Origin: Halopiger goleimassiliensis
GTDB taxonomy: Archaea; Halobacteriota; Halobacteria; Halobacteriales; Natrialbaceae
Direction: 5' to 3'
NCBI RefSeq assembly: GCF_000455345.1
Contig: NZ_HG315690.1
Location: 712,815-776,814 of the forward strand
DNA length: 64,000 nucleotides
Part shown: one piece after another, positions 43,897 through 52,519 of the stretch
Layout of the letters: every line of letters starts with the position of its first letter
Numbering within the stretch: the stretch's first letter is position 1
The notes under the pieces: model-generated
Database searches by the model: none
Told to the model about the DNA's origin: nothing
What the model saw: the letters and a program-made list of their open reading frames with translations, nothing else
Made by a program: the position numbers and the translations under genes

Positions 43897-44319
43897 ATGA
43901 GCGAACTCGCGACCCACCACGTCGGACTCACTGTCAGCGACCTCGAGACGACGCTGCCGTTCTACCGGGACGTCCTCGGCCTCGATGTGGTCGACCGGTT
44001 CGAAGTCGGCGGCGAGGCCTTCTCCGACGCGGTGGGCGTCGAGGACGCCACCGCCCGGTTCGCCCACCTCGCCGCCGACGGCGTCCGGATCGAACTCGTC
44101 GAGTACGACCCGGAGGCGCGGGGATCGCCGGCGGCCGGGCTCAACCAGCCCGGAGCGTCCCACGTCGGACTCGCCGTCGAGGATCTCGAGTCGTTTTACG
44201 CATCCCTCCCGGAGGACGTCGAGACGATCAGCGAGCCCCGAACGACCGAGAGCGGATCGACGATCCTCTTTCTCCGCGATCCGGAGGAGAACCTGGTCGA
44301 ACTGCTCGAGACCGACTAG
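43897..44319 (+). CDS. VOC/glyoxalase-fold metalloprotein
   Basis: A 140-residue vicinal-oxygen-chelate protein. Two beta-alpha-beta-beta-beta units: HHVGLTVSDLETTLPFYRDV (first His) with RIELVEY (first Glu), then SHVGLAVEDLESFYASL (second His) with ENLVELLETD (last Glu). The metal ligands of a glyoxalase-like site are therefore present. It might be a lactoylglutathione-lyase-like, dioxygenase or epimerase enzyme; haloarchaea lack glutathione, so classical glyoxalase I activity is unlikely. Its stop codon overlaps that of the zinc-ribbon gene on the other strand (palindrome CTAG). Confidence 0.85.
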   Translation: MSELATHHVGLTVSDLETTLPFYRDVLGLDVVDRFEVGGEAFSDAVGVEDATARFAHLAADGVRIELVEYDPEARGSPAAGLNQPGASHVGLAVEDLESFYASLPEDVETISEPRTTESGSTILFLRDPEENLVELLETD

Positions 44320-44588
44320 CGGTTCGCGAGCGTCGAGCGGACCTGTTCGACGTCGCCGTCGCACTGCGAGCAACGGCCCTTCTCCGCGGCGATGTAGACG
44401 AGTCCGCAGCGCGGACAGTGGAAGAGGTTCCCGGGTGCGTCGGGATTCGACTCCTCCGCGTTCGCAGCGTCGGACTGTCCGTCGCTCGTCGCGCCGTCGG
44501 GGGTCGAGGTACCGCCGAGCGCGGACTCCAGTCGGTTTCGCAGGCGATCGAGCCGGGAAGACGACGTCGTCGTCGAGAAACGCTGCAT
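44316..44588 (-). CDS. Small zinc-ribbon protein (90 aa)
   Basis: A 90-residue protein: a Ser-rich, helical N terminus (LDRLRNRLESALGG), an acidic low-complexity stretch (about 28-52) and a C-terminal zinc ribbon HCPRCGLVYIAAEKGRCSQC. The ATG at 44588 is preferred to the upstream frame extension. Its stop codon shares the CTAG at 44316-44319 with the stop of the VOC gene, so the two convergent genes overlap by four bases. Function unknown. Confidence 0.7.
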   Translation of the reverse strand: MQRFSTTTSSSRLDRLRNRLESALGGTSTPDGATSDGQSDAANAEESNPDAPGNLFHCPRCGLVYIAAEKGRCSQCDGDVEQVRSTLANR

Positions 44589-44721
44589 GTCCGCCCCCTC
44601 CACGACGTCCGCGAAGTAGCCACCGCCAAACGACTTAGGCACGCGAGTGAGTATCAGTCGCGGCGACCAGTCAGGACGACGGATAGCAACCTTTTCGACC
44701 GGCGCGCCGTCACTCGGGGGT

Positions 44722-45522
44722 ATGAACTTCTTCGACCGGTTGCACGACCGCATCCGCACGGTCGACAGCGTCGTCAGCGTCGGCCTCGATCCCGACCCCG
44801 ACCGCATTCCGGACCACCTCGAGGAGTACGACCTCCCGCGGTGGGCGTTCAACCGCCGGATCATCGACGCGACGCACGAACACGCCGCCGTCTTCAAACC
44901 CAACGCCGCCTTCTACGAGGACCCCGACGGCTGGCGCGCCCTGGAGGAAACCATCGCGTACGCGCACGGCAAGGACGTGCCCGTGTTGCTCGACGCCAAG
45001 CGAGCCGACATCGGCAACACGACTCGCCAGTACGCGAAACTCCTCGAGAACGTCGACGCGATCACCGTCAACCCCTACATGGGCCGTGACTCGCTGCAGC
45101 CGTTCCTGGCCGACGAGGAGTCGGGCGTCTTCGTCCTCTGTCGGACCTCGAACCCCGGGGGAGAGGACCTCCAGGACCTCGAACTCGAGAGCGGCGAGGC
45201 CGTGTACGAACGCGTCGCCGCACTCGCGGACCTGTGGAACGAGAACGACAACGTCGGCCTCGTGGTGGGCGCGACCAAGCCCGAGGAACTCGAGGAGTTG
45301 CGCGAGCAGGTGCCGGATTTGCCCTTCCTCGTACCGGGCATCGGCGCACAGGGCGGCGACGCCGAGGCCGCGGTCGAGTACGGCCTCGCGGACGGCGTCG
45401 GCCTGGTCAACTCCTCGCGAGGGATCATCTTCGCGGGCGAAAACCAGGGCGAGGAGTTCGCGAAGGCGAGTGAACAGGCCGCAAAGCGGCTCAAACAGCG
45501 GCTAAACCAGTACCGGGAGTAA
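44722..45522 (+). CDS. pyrF: Orotidine 5'-phosphate decarboxylase
   Basis: A 266-residue PyrF of the longer (type 2-like) group, converting OMP to UMP in pyrimidine synthesis. Catalytic tetrad D91-K93-D96 lies in PVLLDAKRADIGNT; substrate phosphate site in VVGATKPEEL and FLVPGIGAQGGD. The ATG at 44722 starts MNFFDRLHDRI, the usual beginning of this group; an earlier in-frame start is unneeded. Single gene, convergent with the pair at 45529-45993. Confidence 0.94.
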   Translation: MNFFDRLHDRIRTVDSVVSVGLDPDPDRIPDHLEEYDLPRWAFNRRIIDATHEHAAVFKPNAAFYEDPDGWRALEETIAYAHGKDVPVLLDAKRADIGNTTRQYAKLLENVDAITVNPYMGRDSLQPFLADEESGVFVLCRTSNPGGEDLQDLELESGEAVYERVAALADLWNENDNVGLVVGATKPEELEELREQVPDLPFLVPGIGAQGGDAEAAVEYGLADGVGLVNSSRGIIFAGENQGEEFAKASEQAAKRLKQRLNQYRE

Positions 45523-45528
45523 CTCCGG

Positions 45529-45813
45529 TCACCCGAACGCCACGTCGACGACTCGAGCCGCGACCCGGTCGTCGACTAGCCGATCGAGGATTTCTACCTC
45601 GGCCGTGACGGACCGATCGTCGGGCGACGGTACCCCGGAATCGTTCGCGAACTGCTCCTCGAGCAGGTCCGTATTCTCCACGACGACGATGTCGAAGGGA
45701 CTGGTTTCCCGCGGATGATCGGCGAGTAGCTGTCCACGTCGGCGCGTTACGGACACCGTGACCGTCTCGCCGACCCCGACCGTCTCCGCCAGCAGGTCGC
45801 GAACGGAAGTCAC
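45529..45813 (-). CDS. Conserved haloarchaeal protein (94 aa)
   Basis: A 94-residue protein starting at a GTG (45813). It shows a beta-rich pattern (GETVTVSVTRRRGQLLAD, SPFDIVVVENTDLLEEQF, VTAEVEILDRLVDDRVAARV). The start is four bases after the stop of the small Cys-rich gene upstream, so the two form one transcript. The function is not recognised; a small partner protein for the upstream zinc-binding protein is one option. Confidence 0.6.
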   Translation of the reverse strand: MTSVRDLLAETVGVGETVTVSVTRRRGQLLADHPRETSPFDIVVVENTDLLEEQFANDSGVPSPDDRSVTAEVEILDRLVDDRVAARVVDVAFG

Positions 45814-45816
45814 GGG

Positions 45817-45993
45817 TTAGAACCGATTGACGTCCACGTCCCGGTGGTCGGTGGGATCCGCCCGGGCCGCGCAGTCGGCGCACAGGCCTCGATCGCGCTC
45901 GTAGTGGGCCTCGCAGGCGAGCGTCCCACAGTTGTCACACCGCTCCTGGGCCGGGCGCGATTCACAGATCTGACAGAGACCGCTGACGCTCAT
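45817..45993 (-). CDS. Small HIT/B-box-like zinc-finger protein (58 aa)
   Basis: A 58-residue protein, CQICESRPAQERCDNCG followed by LACEAHYERDRGLCADCA. Eight potential ligands (seven Cys, one His) in this spacing look like a two-zinc cross-brace finger rather than a ribbon. The ATG at 45993 is used because the upstream extension is Arg-rich. First gene of a two-gene unit with 45529-45813. Possible protein-protein adaptor. Confidence 0.7.
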   Translation of the reverse strand: MSVSGLCQICESRPAQERCDNCGTLACEAHYERDRGLCADCAARADPTDHRDVDVNRF

Positions 45994-46110
45994 AGCGCTC
46001 GTAGGTGCTCGAGCGCCTTGAAACCGGGCCCGGATCCGGCAGCCGAACGTCGGCCTCCCCAATTCGCCCCTGCCTCCGGATTTATGTCGGTCCCCTCCCA
46101 CGGGCGAACT

Positions 46111-46581
46111 ATGTCACGCAGATCAGTCGTCAGTCGCCGGCGGGCGCTCGCCGCCGCCGGGTCGGCGCTATCGGTCGCGGTAGCCGGCTGTACCGGTAGC
46201 AGTGACGAGAACACGAATAGCGACGATCGACAGCAACTCCGCCCGGAGGACTGGGAAGACGTCGAGGAAATTCGACTCCAGGCCCACATGCGCGGCTTTT
46301 ACGGCGTCGAGCCGGCGATGATCGAGGACGTCCGAAACCCTGCACTCTTGCTGTTCGAGGGGAACGAGTACGAGATCACGTGGGAGAACGGCGACGGCGT
46401 CCCCCACAACTTCGCCGTTCGGGACGAAAGCGGAGCGACCGTCGACGGCATCAGCACGCGACGGATGCGCGAGCGGGGACAGACGCAGTCCGTGACCGTG
46501 ACGGCCACCGGCGAGATGCACCGGTATCTCTGCGAACCGCACCCGGGGACGATGACCGGGTACGTACACGTTCGGGACTGA
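46111..46581 (+). CDS. Blue-copper (cupredoxin) Tat lipoprotein
   Basis: A 156-residue halocyanin-like protein. Tat-type signal with RRRALAAAGSAL and lipobox VAGC (C27) anchor it outside the membrane. The plastocyanin-like domain (about 55-156) keeps all four type 1 copper ligands: H99 (VPHNF), C141 and H144 (LCEPHPG) and M148. It probably carries single electrons between membrane complexes. Two ATG codons are in frame (46084 and 46111); the later one puts the RR motif near the N terminus. The gene is divergent from the small zinc-finger pair. Confidence 0.88.
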   Translation: MSRRSVVSRRRALAAAGSALSVAVAGCTGSSDENTNSDDRQQLRPEDWEDVEEIRLQAHMRGFYGVEPAMIEDVRNPALLLFEGNEYEITWENGDGVPHNFAVRDESGATVDGISTRRMRERGQTQSVTVTATGEMHRYLCEPHPGTMTGYVHVRD

Positions 46582-46697
46582 CCGCGGCCCCCGTCGCGTG
46601 GACGCGACTCTCGGGACCGTCGACGCGTACCGGCCGATATGTCGCGTGTTAGCGTGTAACGAGAAAGCTTTTGCCGTGTGGCACGCTACCGGGGAGT

Positions 46698-48299
46698 ATG
46701 AGCCGTGACCGGGCCCTCCTCGAGCGGGCCCTGGACCGTGGCGAACAGGACGGTGGCAACGTCGAATTCAAGGAACGACTCTCCCGGGACGTCCACCTCG
46801 AGGGTGGCCGACGCGAGAGCCTGGCCGCACAGCTTCGACATCGATTGCTTTCGGGCGACGGCGAGGCGACCTACGTGGTCGGCGTCACGGACGACGGCGG
46901 CCTCGCCGGGATCGATCCCGACACCTTCTCCGAGACGATGGACGTCCTCTCCTTGCTGGCCGAGGAGGCCGACGCCCACATCGACGACGTCCAGACGTGG
47001 GGCGTCGACGACGGCCTCGTGGGGGTCGCCTTGCTCCAGGAAGGTAGCGTCCTCGAGACCGACGACGAACACGTCGTCGTGGGCACCGCGGGTCACGTCG
47101 ATCACGGCAAGAGTACGCTCGTGGGCTCGCTCGTGACGGGCACGCCCGACGACGGTGACGGCGCGACCCGGGCGTACCTGGACGTCCAGCCCCACGAGGT
47201 CGAACGCGGTCTCTCGGCGGACCTCTCCTACGCCGTCTACGGCTTCGACGACGAGGGACCGATCCGCGTGCGCAACCCCAACCGCAAATCGGACCGCGCG
47301 GCGGTCGTCGAGGAGGCAGACCGCCTGGTCTCGTTCGTCGACACCGTCGGCCACGAACCGTGGCTCCGCACGACGATCCGCGGTCTCGTCGGTCAGAAAC
47401 TCGACTACGGCCTGCTTGTCGTCGCCGCCGACGACGGCCCCACGCGCACCACGCGCGAACACCTCGGGGTCCTGCTGGCGACCGACCTCCCGACCATCGT
47501 CGCGATCACGAAGACCGACGCCGTCTCCGAAGAGCGCGTCGAAGAGGTCGAACGCGAGGTCGAACGGCTCCTCCGCGAGGTGGACAAATCGCCGCTGCGG
47601 GTCGCCCGCCACGGCGTCGACGCCGCCGTCGAGGAGATCAACGAGCGCGTCGTCCCCATCGTCGAGACCAGCGCGATCACGATGGAGGGCCTCGAGACGC
47701 TCGACGAGTTGTTCGATCGGCTCCCGAAGACCGCCCAGGACACCGGCGAGTTCCGGATGTACGTCGATCGCAGCTACTCGGTCACGGGCGTCGGTGCGGT
47801 CGCCTCCGGCACCGTCCAGTCGGGCGAGGTCGAAACGGGTGACGAACTGCTGATCGGCCCCATGTCCGACGGTCGCTTCCAGGAGGTCGAGGTGCGCTCG
47901 ATCGAGATGCACTACCACCGCGTCGACGAGGCCCGGGCCGGCCGCATCGTCGGCATCGCCCTGAAGGGGATCAAGGAGAGCGCCATCGAACGCGGCATGG
48001 TCCTGTTGCCGCGTGACGCCGACCCCGAACCTGTCCGGGAGTTCGAGGCCGAGGTGATGGTACTCAACCACCCCACGCGGATCGGCGACGGCTACGAACC
48101 CGTCGTCCACCTCGAGACGATCGGCGAGGCCGCCGCCTTCTATCCCGAGAACGGTCGCTTGCTCCCGGGCGATAAAGGGAACGCCACGGTCCGGTTCAAG
48201 TTCCGGCCGTACCTGATCGAGGAGGGACAGAAGTTCGTCTTCCGCGAGGGCCGCAGCAAGGGCGTCGGGACGGTAACTGCCGTTCATCCCATGGAGTAG
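46698..48299 (+). CDS. GTPBP1-family translational-type GTPase
   Basis: A 533-residue EF-Tu/eEF1A-related GTPase. A 120-residue N-terminal domain precedes the G domain: G1 GTAGHVDHGKST (residues 129-140), G3 DTVGHE, G4 TKTD, G5 SAI. Two beta-barrel domains follow (SVTGVGAVASGTVQSGEVET; NATVRFKFRPYLIEEGQKFV), as in elongation-factor relatives. Archaeal GTPBP1 proteins are conserved but uncharacterised; roles in ribosome rescue or mRNA decay are suggested by the eukaryotic relatives. The ATG at 46698 is chosen over an earlier in-frame codon at 46671. Confidence 0.9.
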   Translation: MSRDRALLERALDRGEQDGGNVEFKERLSRDVHLEGGRRESLAAQLRHRLLSGDGEATYVVGVTDDGGLAGIDPDTFSETMDVLSLLAEEADAHIDDVQTWGVDDGLVGVALLQEGSVLETDDEHVVVGTAGHVDHGKSTLVGSLVTGTPDDGDGATRAYLDVQPHEVERGLSADLSYAVYGFDDEGPIRVRNPNRKSDRAAVVEEADRLVSFVDTVGHEPWLRTTIRGLVGQKLDYGLLVVAADDGPTRTTREHLGVLLATDLPTIVAITKTDAVSEERVEEVEREVERLLREVDKSPLRVARHGVDAAVEEINERVVPIVETSAITMEGLETLDELFDRLPKTAQDTGEFRMYVDRSYSVTGVGAVASGTVQSGEVETGDELLIGPMSDGRFQEVEVRSIEMHYHRVDEARAGRIVGIALKGIKESAIERGMVLLPRDADPEPVREFEAEVMVLNHPTRIGDGYEPVVHLETIGEAAAFYPENGRLLPGDKGNATVRFKFRPYLIEEGQKFVFREGRSKGVGTVTAVHPME

Positions 48300-48415
48300 G
48301 GTTCGGACCAGCCCCCGCTGTCCTCGTTCGCTACCTCGAGTGTCCCCGCAAACCGTCACGAATCGCGACCGGCGGGACCGGAAGAGCTATCCATCATCCG
48401 TATGACGTATCCCCA

Positions 48416-49240
48416 ATGCCCTCCGACGACTCTTCCTCGAGCGTGACGCGGCGTCTCCTCCTCGCGGCCGGTATCGCGGGTAGCGCCGGCGTCGTCGGCC
48501 TGGCCGGCGTTCACGCTACGACACCGGACACCGATAGCGTCGAGACCACTCGCACCCTGTCGGTAGCGGACGAAACCGACGTCGACGAGATGTACCTGGA
48601 GCCGGCCGGTACGGACGGTCCCGACGGCGGCGAGATCTCCCAGCGGTGCGATCCCGATCCGGGCCGAATCGAGTCGCGTAGCCACATCGCGCATCTCTCG
48701 TTCGTCGAGGCGTGGAACGAGCGGTACAGGCTCTGGAGCGAGGACGAGGGGAGCGAGACCGGTGTCTCCGTCCAGAACTCCCTGGTCGTCGAGAAGGCAC
48801 CCGAGCGCGTCGACGGCCAGTTGGTGTACGGCGTTCGACTGCACTCGCTGAGTCACGTCACCGATCCACGGTTCGCCAGTCTGGGGCTCCGGGGGATGGA
48901 ACAGGAACTGACGGTCGATCCGGCCGTCGACCTGCGGACGGTGCTCCCGTCGAACGCCGTCGATCCGAGGAAGGGCGTCTGTACCCTGACGCTCCTGGTC
49001 GAACTCCCGAGCGGGTGGAACGCGGGCTACGAACAAACGGCGTGGGTGAACGAGGAGAACGAGGGACGGTTCGCCGCCGAACGTGGGACCGACGGAACGA
49101 CGCTGTCGTACGAGGGTGACGCCGCCGGGGCCGCCTCGATGGAGGCCTACCTCGAACTCCGGAGCGATCGGCCGCTGTCGACCATCGACGACGTCTTCGA
49201 GTGGACGGTTCGCGGCGACGCCGAGCGCCGGGGGTTGTAA
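48416..49240 (+). CDS. Exported protein with Tat-like signal, unknown function
   Basis: A 274-residue protein. The N terminus (SVTRRLLLAAGIAGSAGVVG) is a twin-arginine signal without lipobox. The mature part is acidic with mixed beta structure (VETTRTLSVADETDVDEMYL; GVCTLTLLVELPSGWNAGY) and one Cys at about residue 80 plus one at about 188, which could form a disulfide. Composition is normal for secreted haloarchaeal proteins. Not recognised. Confidence 0.65.
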   Translation: MPSDDSSSSVTRRLLLAAGIAGSAGVVGLAGVHATTPDTDSVETTRTLSVADETDVDEMYLEPAGTDGPDGGEISQRCDPDPGRIESRSHIAHLSFVEAWNERYRLWSEDEGSETGVSVQNSLVVEKAPERVDGQLVYGVRLHSLSHVTDPRFASLGLRGMEQELTVDPAVDLRTVLPSNAVDPRKGVCTLTLLVELPSGWNAGYEQTAWVNEENEGRFAAERGTDGTTLSYEGDAAGAASMEAYLELRSDRPLSTIDDVFEWTVRGDAERRGL

Positions 49241-49267
49241 CGCCCGCTCGAGTCGAGGACGGAACGG

Positions 49268-49762
49268 TTACTCCGCCGTCGTAACGTACCGATACCCCTC
49301 CGGCGATCGGTCGGCGACGCCGAGCAGCACGGCCCACTCGAGCAGGCGCTCGATCCGGCCCTCGCGGTCGTCCGTCCGCCCCGCCCGAGCGCGCGCGGAC
49401 GAATCTCGCCGAACCGCGTCGGCGACCGCGGCTGCCGACAGTGGGTCGTCCGAATCCGCGAGCGTCTCGAGAACGGCCTCGGCACCGTAGATCCGCTCGC
49501 GGAACGATCGCCGCCACGCCGCGGGATCGACCGTCGGATCCGCCTCGAGGCGACGGTAGCCTGCCGGCTCCTCGGTCACGACCTCGAGCGCCCGGAGGAA
49601 GACGAGCCACGTCGCGGCCGCGTCGCGATCGGTCAGCCGGGTTTCGGCGAGCAGGTGGGCACAGCAGTCGTCGACCGCCTCCGCCTGCGTCGGGACGGCG
49701 CGAGCGGTCCGAACGACGGTCTCGAGGTCGGCGGGCGGTTCGGGGACGGGTTTGAACTTCAC
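49268..49762 (-). CDS. Conserved haloarchaeal helical protein (164 aa)
   Basis: A 164-residue mainly helical protein starting at GTG 49762 (MKFKPVPEPPADLETVV). Highlights: VDDCCAHLLAETRLTDRDAA with two adjacent Cys, DAAATWLVFLRALEVV, and a winged-helix-like C terminus (RIERLLEWAVLLGVADRSPE). It starts 17 bp after the mch stop on the same strand, so the two are probably co-transcribed. Function unknown. Confidence 0.65.
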   Translation of the reverse strand: MKFKPVPEPPADLETVVRTARAVPTQAEAVDDCCAHLLAETRLTDRDAAATWLVFLRALEVVTEEPAGYRRLEADPTVDPAAWRRSFRERIYGAEAVLETLADSDDPLSAAAVADAVRRDSSARARAGRTDDREGRIERLLEWAVLLGVADRSPEGYRYVTTAE

Positions 49763-49778
49763 GGGAGTTCGAACGGGA

Positions 49779-50711
49779 TTAGAGGTCGAACGATTCGACG
49801 AGGAGCTCCTCGTTCGTCTCGCCGTGGACGTAGGTGGGGCCGCCGAGCACGTCGATGGTGACCTTCGCGGGGGCGAACAGATCCGAGGGGACCTCCTCGA
49901 ACTCCCAGTCGAGCTCGTCGAAGACCTCCCGGAACGGCCGTCCGTGCTCGTCGGCAGCCGTCGACGGAACGGCGTCGAAGACGTCGTCGTCCTGGCGGAC
50001 GGTCAGGTGCGCCGTTCCGCCGTAGGCGATGGCGTCGTTCGTCCGGGCGATGGCCGTTCGCTCGTCTTCGGGGACCGGCGGAACCGGCGCGCGACCTGTG
50101 GCGGAGACGATCGCCGCCGGATCGTAGCCCAGTTCGGCGAGGCGGAACGTCGCGAGTTCCGCGGCTCGAGCGGCGTTGGTGACGCTGCCGACGACACTCG
50201 CGGTCGGGTAGACGAGCAGGAAGACGCCGCTCGGTTCGACCTCCGCGAGGTCGGCGACCTGCTCGGCGGCCGACGCAGTGGGCTCGTCGGTCGTCTCCAC
50301 CGCGAGGGCCGTCAGGTCGAACGCGTCCGTGTAGCCGATGCGGCGAAACTCCTCCTCGCGGGCGACGAGCGCGCGGGCCGGGCCGCTGCCCAGCCCCTCG
50401 AAGTCCTCGGTCGCGAGTTCCCAGCCGGCTTTCTGGGAACAGAGCAACGAAAGTGCGGGCTGGTCGGTCGCCAGTTCGACGTACTGGATCGGGGCGTCGC
50501 CGACCGTTCCCAGGTCGCGACTCGGCGTCGCCAGCCCGGCGGTCTGGATCTCCGTCAACAGCAGGCCCGCCTCGATCCCGCCGTCGAACTCGAGCCCGAA
50601 GTCGAGTACCGTCGCCTCGTTGTCCAGATCGTAGCCGCCGACGTTCAGCTCCTCGGCGTACTCGAGGGCCTCGTCGACGAGCTCGATCGCCATGCGATTG
50701 AGACTTTCCAT
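49779..50711 (-). CDS. mch: Methenyltetrahydromethanopterin cyclohydrolase
   Basis: A 310-residue Mch homologue (EC 3.5.4.27). In non-methanogenic haloarchaea it most likely acts on methenyl-tetrahydrofolate in one-carbon metabolism. Family segments: GGYDLDNEATVLDFGLEFDG, GLLLTEIQTAGLATPSRDLG, VYPTASVVGSVTNAARAAEL, CSQKAGWELA and EVPSDLFAPAKVTIDVLGGP. Length fits archaeal Mch (about 310-325). ATG 50711 is used; upstream extension is not conserved-looking. It probably forms an operon with the 164-residue protein at 49268-49762. Confidence 0.92.
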   Translation of the reverse strand: MESLNRMAIELVDEALEYAEELNVGGYDLDNEATVLDFGLEFDGGIEAGLLLTEIQTAGLATPSRDLGTVGDAPIQYVELATDQPALSLLCSQKAGWELATEDFEGLGSGPARALVAREEEFRRIGYTDAFDLTALAVETTDEPTASAAEQVADLAEVEPSGVFLLVYPTASVVGSVTNAARAAELATFRLAELGYDPAAIVSATGRAPVPPVPEDERTAIARTNDAIAYGGTAHLTVRQDDDVFDAVPSTAADEHGRPFREVFDELDWEFEEVPSDLFAPAKVTIDVLGGPTYVHGETNEELLVESFDL

Positions 50712-50828
50712 GGGACCCGCTTCAGGCTCCGGGGGAAAATAAATTGCCAGTCGTCGTCGGACGCCCGTCGGACGGTCGCTCGACGGGATTTCGACGGCCC
50801 CGCCCGCCGACGGAACCGCACCCACAGC

Positions 50829-51038
50829 TCAAACGGCCGGTTCGTAGCCGGCGTCCTCGATCGCTCCGGCGATGGTCGTCTCGTCGACGGTCGTCTCGTC
50901 GTGTTCGACGCGGACCTCGTCGTCCTCGTGGCTCGCCGTCACCGAGGCGACGCCATCGAGGGCCTCGAGCGCGTCGGTCACGTTCTGTTCACAACCCTCG
51001 CAGGACATTCCGCTAACGTCGACGGTCGTCTGCTCCAT
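50829..51038 (-). CDS. Second CopZ-like HMA-domain protein
   Basis: A 69-residue HMA domain (MEQTTVDVSGMSCEGCEQNV), metal pair CEGC at residues 13-16. It is clearly a paralogue of the protein at 38676-38888: same length, GMSC-x-GCE motif and a C-terminal AIEDAGYE versus AIREAGYE. No ATPase gene is adjacent here; it may deliver metal to the ATPase at 38985-41279 or act as a cytosolic buffer. The frame is open to 51260, but ATG 51038 gives the standard length. Confidence 0.87.
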   Translation of the reverse strand: MEQTTVDVSGMSCEGCEQNVTDALEALDGVASVTASHEDDEVRVEHDETTVDETTIAGAIEDAGYEPAV

Positions 51039-51097
51039 ATCCGACCGTTCGTCGCCAGCGAGTTGAGCGTTCCGCTCCCAGTGTGGCCGCCCCGCCC

Positions 51098-52489
51098 TCA
51101 GTCGTCGGCGACCAGACAGTACGCCCGTCCCGGTTCCTCGAGCGTCGTCTCCTGGTCGTCGTCGTAGTAGCCCGTGAGGACGCCCCGTTCGGCGTAGTAG
51201 ATCCGCCCGTCGTGGGGGATGGCCCCGCTTGTCACGTGACCGCGGTTTTCGACCCGCCACCGTCGGTCGCCGGTCTCCCGGTCGAGCGCGTAGAGATGAC
51301 TATCGTACGAGCCGACGAGGATCGTCTCGGCGGTCGCCGTGAGCGAGCCGATGACGTGGCCGTAGACGCTGGTCGACCACAGTTCCTCGCCGGTGTCCGC
51401 ATCGAGCGCGTAGACGTGGCGGTCGTCGCTGCCGACGTAAACGACGCCCTCGTCGGGGTCGATCGCGGGGTTCGACATGACGATCTCTCCGATGTCGAAC
51501 GACCACTCCTCCGTGCCGTCCTCGAGGTCGAGCCGGTAGAAGTGGCCGTCCCAGGAGCCGACGAACGCCGCACCGTCGTAGGTCGGGATCGTCCCCTTGA
51601 TCTGGGCACCCAGCGAGAACGGACCGTCAGCCTCGGCGTCGCTCTGGTGGCCGTTCTCCACGTCCGCCTGGAACGACCAGGCGAGTTCGAGGGAGGGGTA
51701 CTCCCAGCAGTAGACGACGCCGTCGTTCGACCCGGACACGAGCCGGCCCGTCTCGCAGTCGATCGCCGGCGAGGGGTGGGGCATTCCCCAGAGGCGGTCG
51801 TCGCTCCAGACCGGGTCCCCCGTAGCGGCATTGACCGCCCACAGCGCGCCGCTGGCCGGGTTGCTATACTCCGCGAGAAGGTACAGGGTGCCGTCGTGGT
51901 AGGCCGGACTCGAGCCGATCGCGATGGCCCCGCCGAACTGGTGGGGCGAGGTTCGCCAGTGTAGCTCGCCGTTGGGAACGTCGATCGCGTAGAGTGCGCC
52001 GTCGTACCCTCCGATGTAGGCGGTGTCGCCCACGATCGCCGGCGTCCCGTGAAAGCCGAGGCTGGTTCCGGCAGCCGTCTCGAGTTCCCACAGTCGGTCG
52101 CCGGTCGGCGTGACGGCGTGGACGCGACCGTCGTCACCGGCGATCAGAATCGTCTCGCCGTCGGGGGTCGGCCGCGGCGTCGATTTGGCCGCCGTGTGGC
52201 CGATGCGATTGACCGGTATCGACCAGTCGACCGTGACGGAGTCGGGAACGGTCACGTCGGGATAGTAGCCGTACCGACGGAGGCCGCGCCGGAACATCGA
52301 GACGTCGTCGTCCGGCGGGAGCGGAGCGTAGCCGTCCGACGAGTCGAGGGCCTCGGAAATAGCAGTACAGTCCGGATCGCGTCTGTACGCGCGGCCGGAA
52401 CCGCCGACGAGACCCACGGCACCAACCGTTCCCGCGATCGAGAGCAACTCCCGTCTGGCGAGTCCATTGCCATCGATACCGTCGGACAC
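51098..52489 (-). CDS. Exported PQQ-like beta-propeller protein
   Basis: A 463-residue protein with a twin-arginine signal (LARRELLSIAGTVGAVG) and no lipobox Cys at its end. The rest is a seven- or eight-bladed PQQ/quinoprotein-type propeller with repeated GxLYAIDxxxGEx-W units (GALYAIDVPNGELHW; RHVYALDADTGEELW; SHLYALDRETGDRRW). These tryptophan-docking repeats also occur in BamB and in non-enzymatic scaffolds; there are no obvious PQQ/Ca ligands, so a structural or binding role is more likely than alcohol dehydrogenase activity. GTG start at 52489. Confidence 0.82.
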   Translation of the reverse strand: MSDGIDGNGLARRELLSIAGTVGAVGLVGGSGRAYRRDPDCTAISEALDSSDGYAPLPPDDDVSMFRRGLRRYGYYPDVTVPDSVTVDWSIPVNRIGHTAAKSTPRPTPDGETILIAGDDGRVHAVTPTGDRLWELETAAGTSLGFHGTPAIVGDTAYIGGYDGALYAIDVPNGELHWRTSPHQFGGAIAIGSSPAYHDGTLYLLAEYSNPASGALWAVNAATGDPVWSDDRLWGMPHPSPAIDCETGRLVSGSNDGVVYCWEYPSLELAWSFQADVENGHQSDAEADGPFSLGAQIKGTIPTYDGAAFVGSWDGHFYRLDLEDGTEEWSFDIGEIVMSNPAIDPDEGVVYVGSDDRHVYALDADTGEELWSTSVYGHVIGSLTATAETILVGSYDSHLYALDRETGDRRWRVENRGHVTSGAIPHDGRIYYAERGVLTGYYDDDQETTLEEPGRAYCLVADD

Positions 52490-52519
52490 AGCTACGATGG
52501 GCTGGGGCGGCTGGCGATA

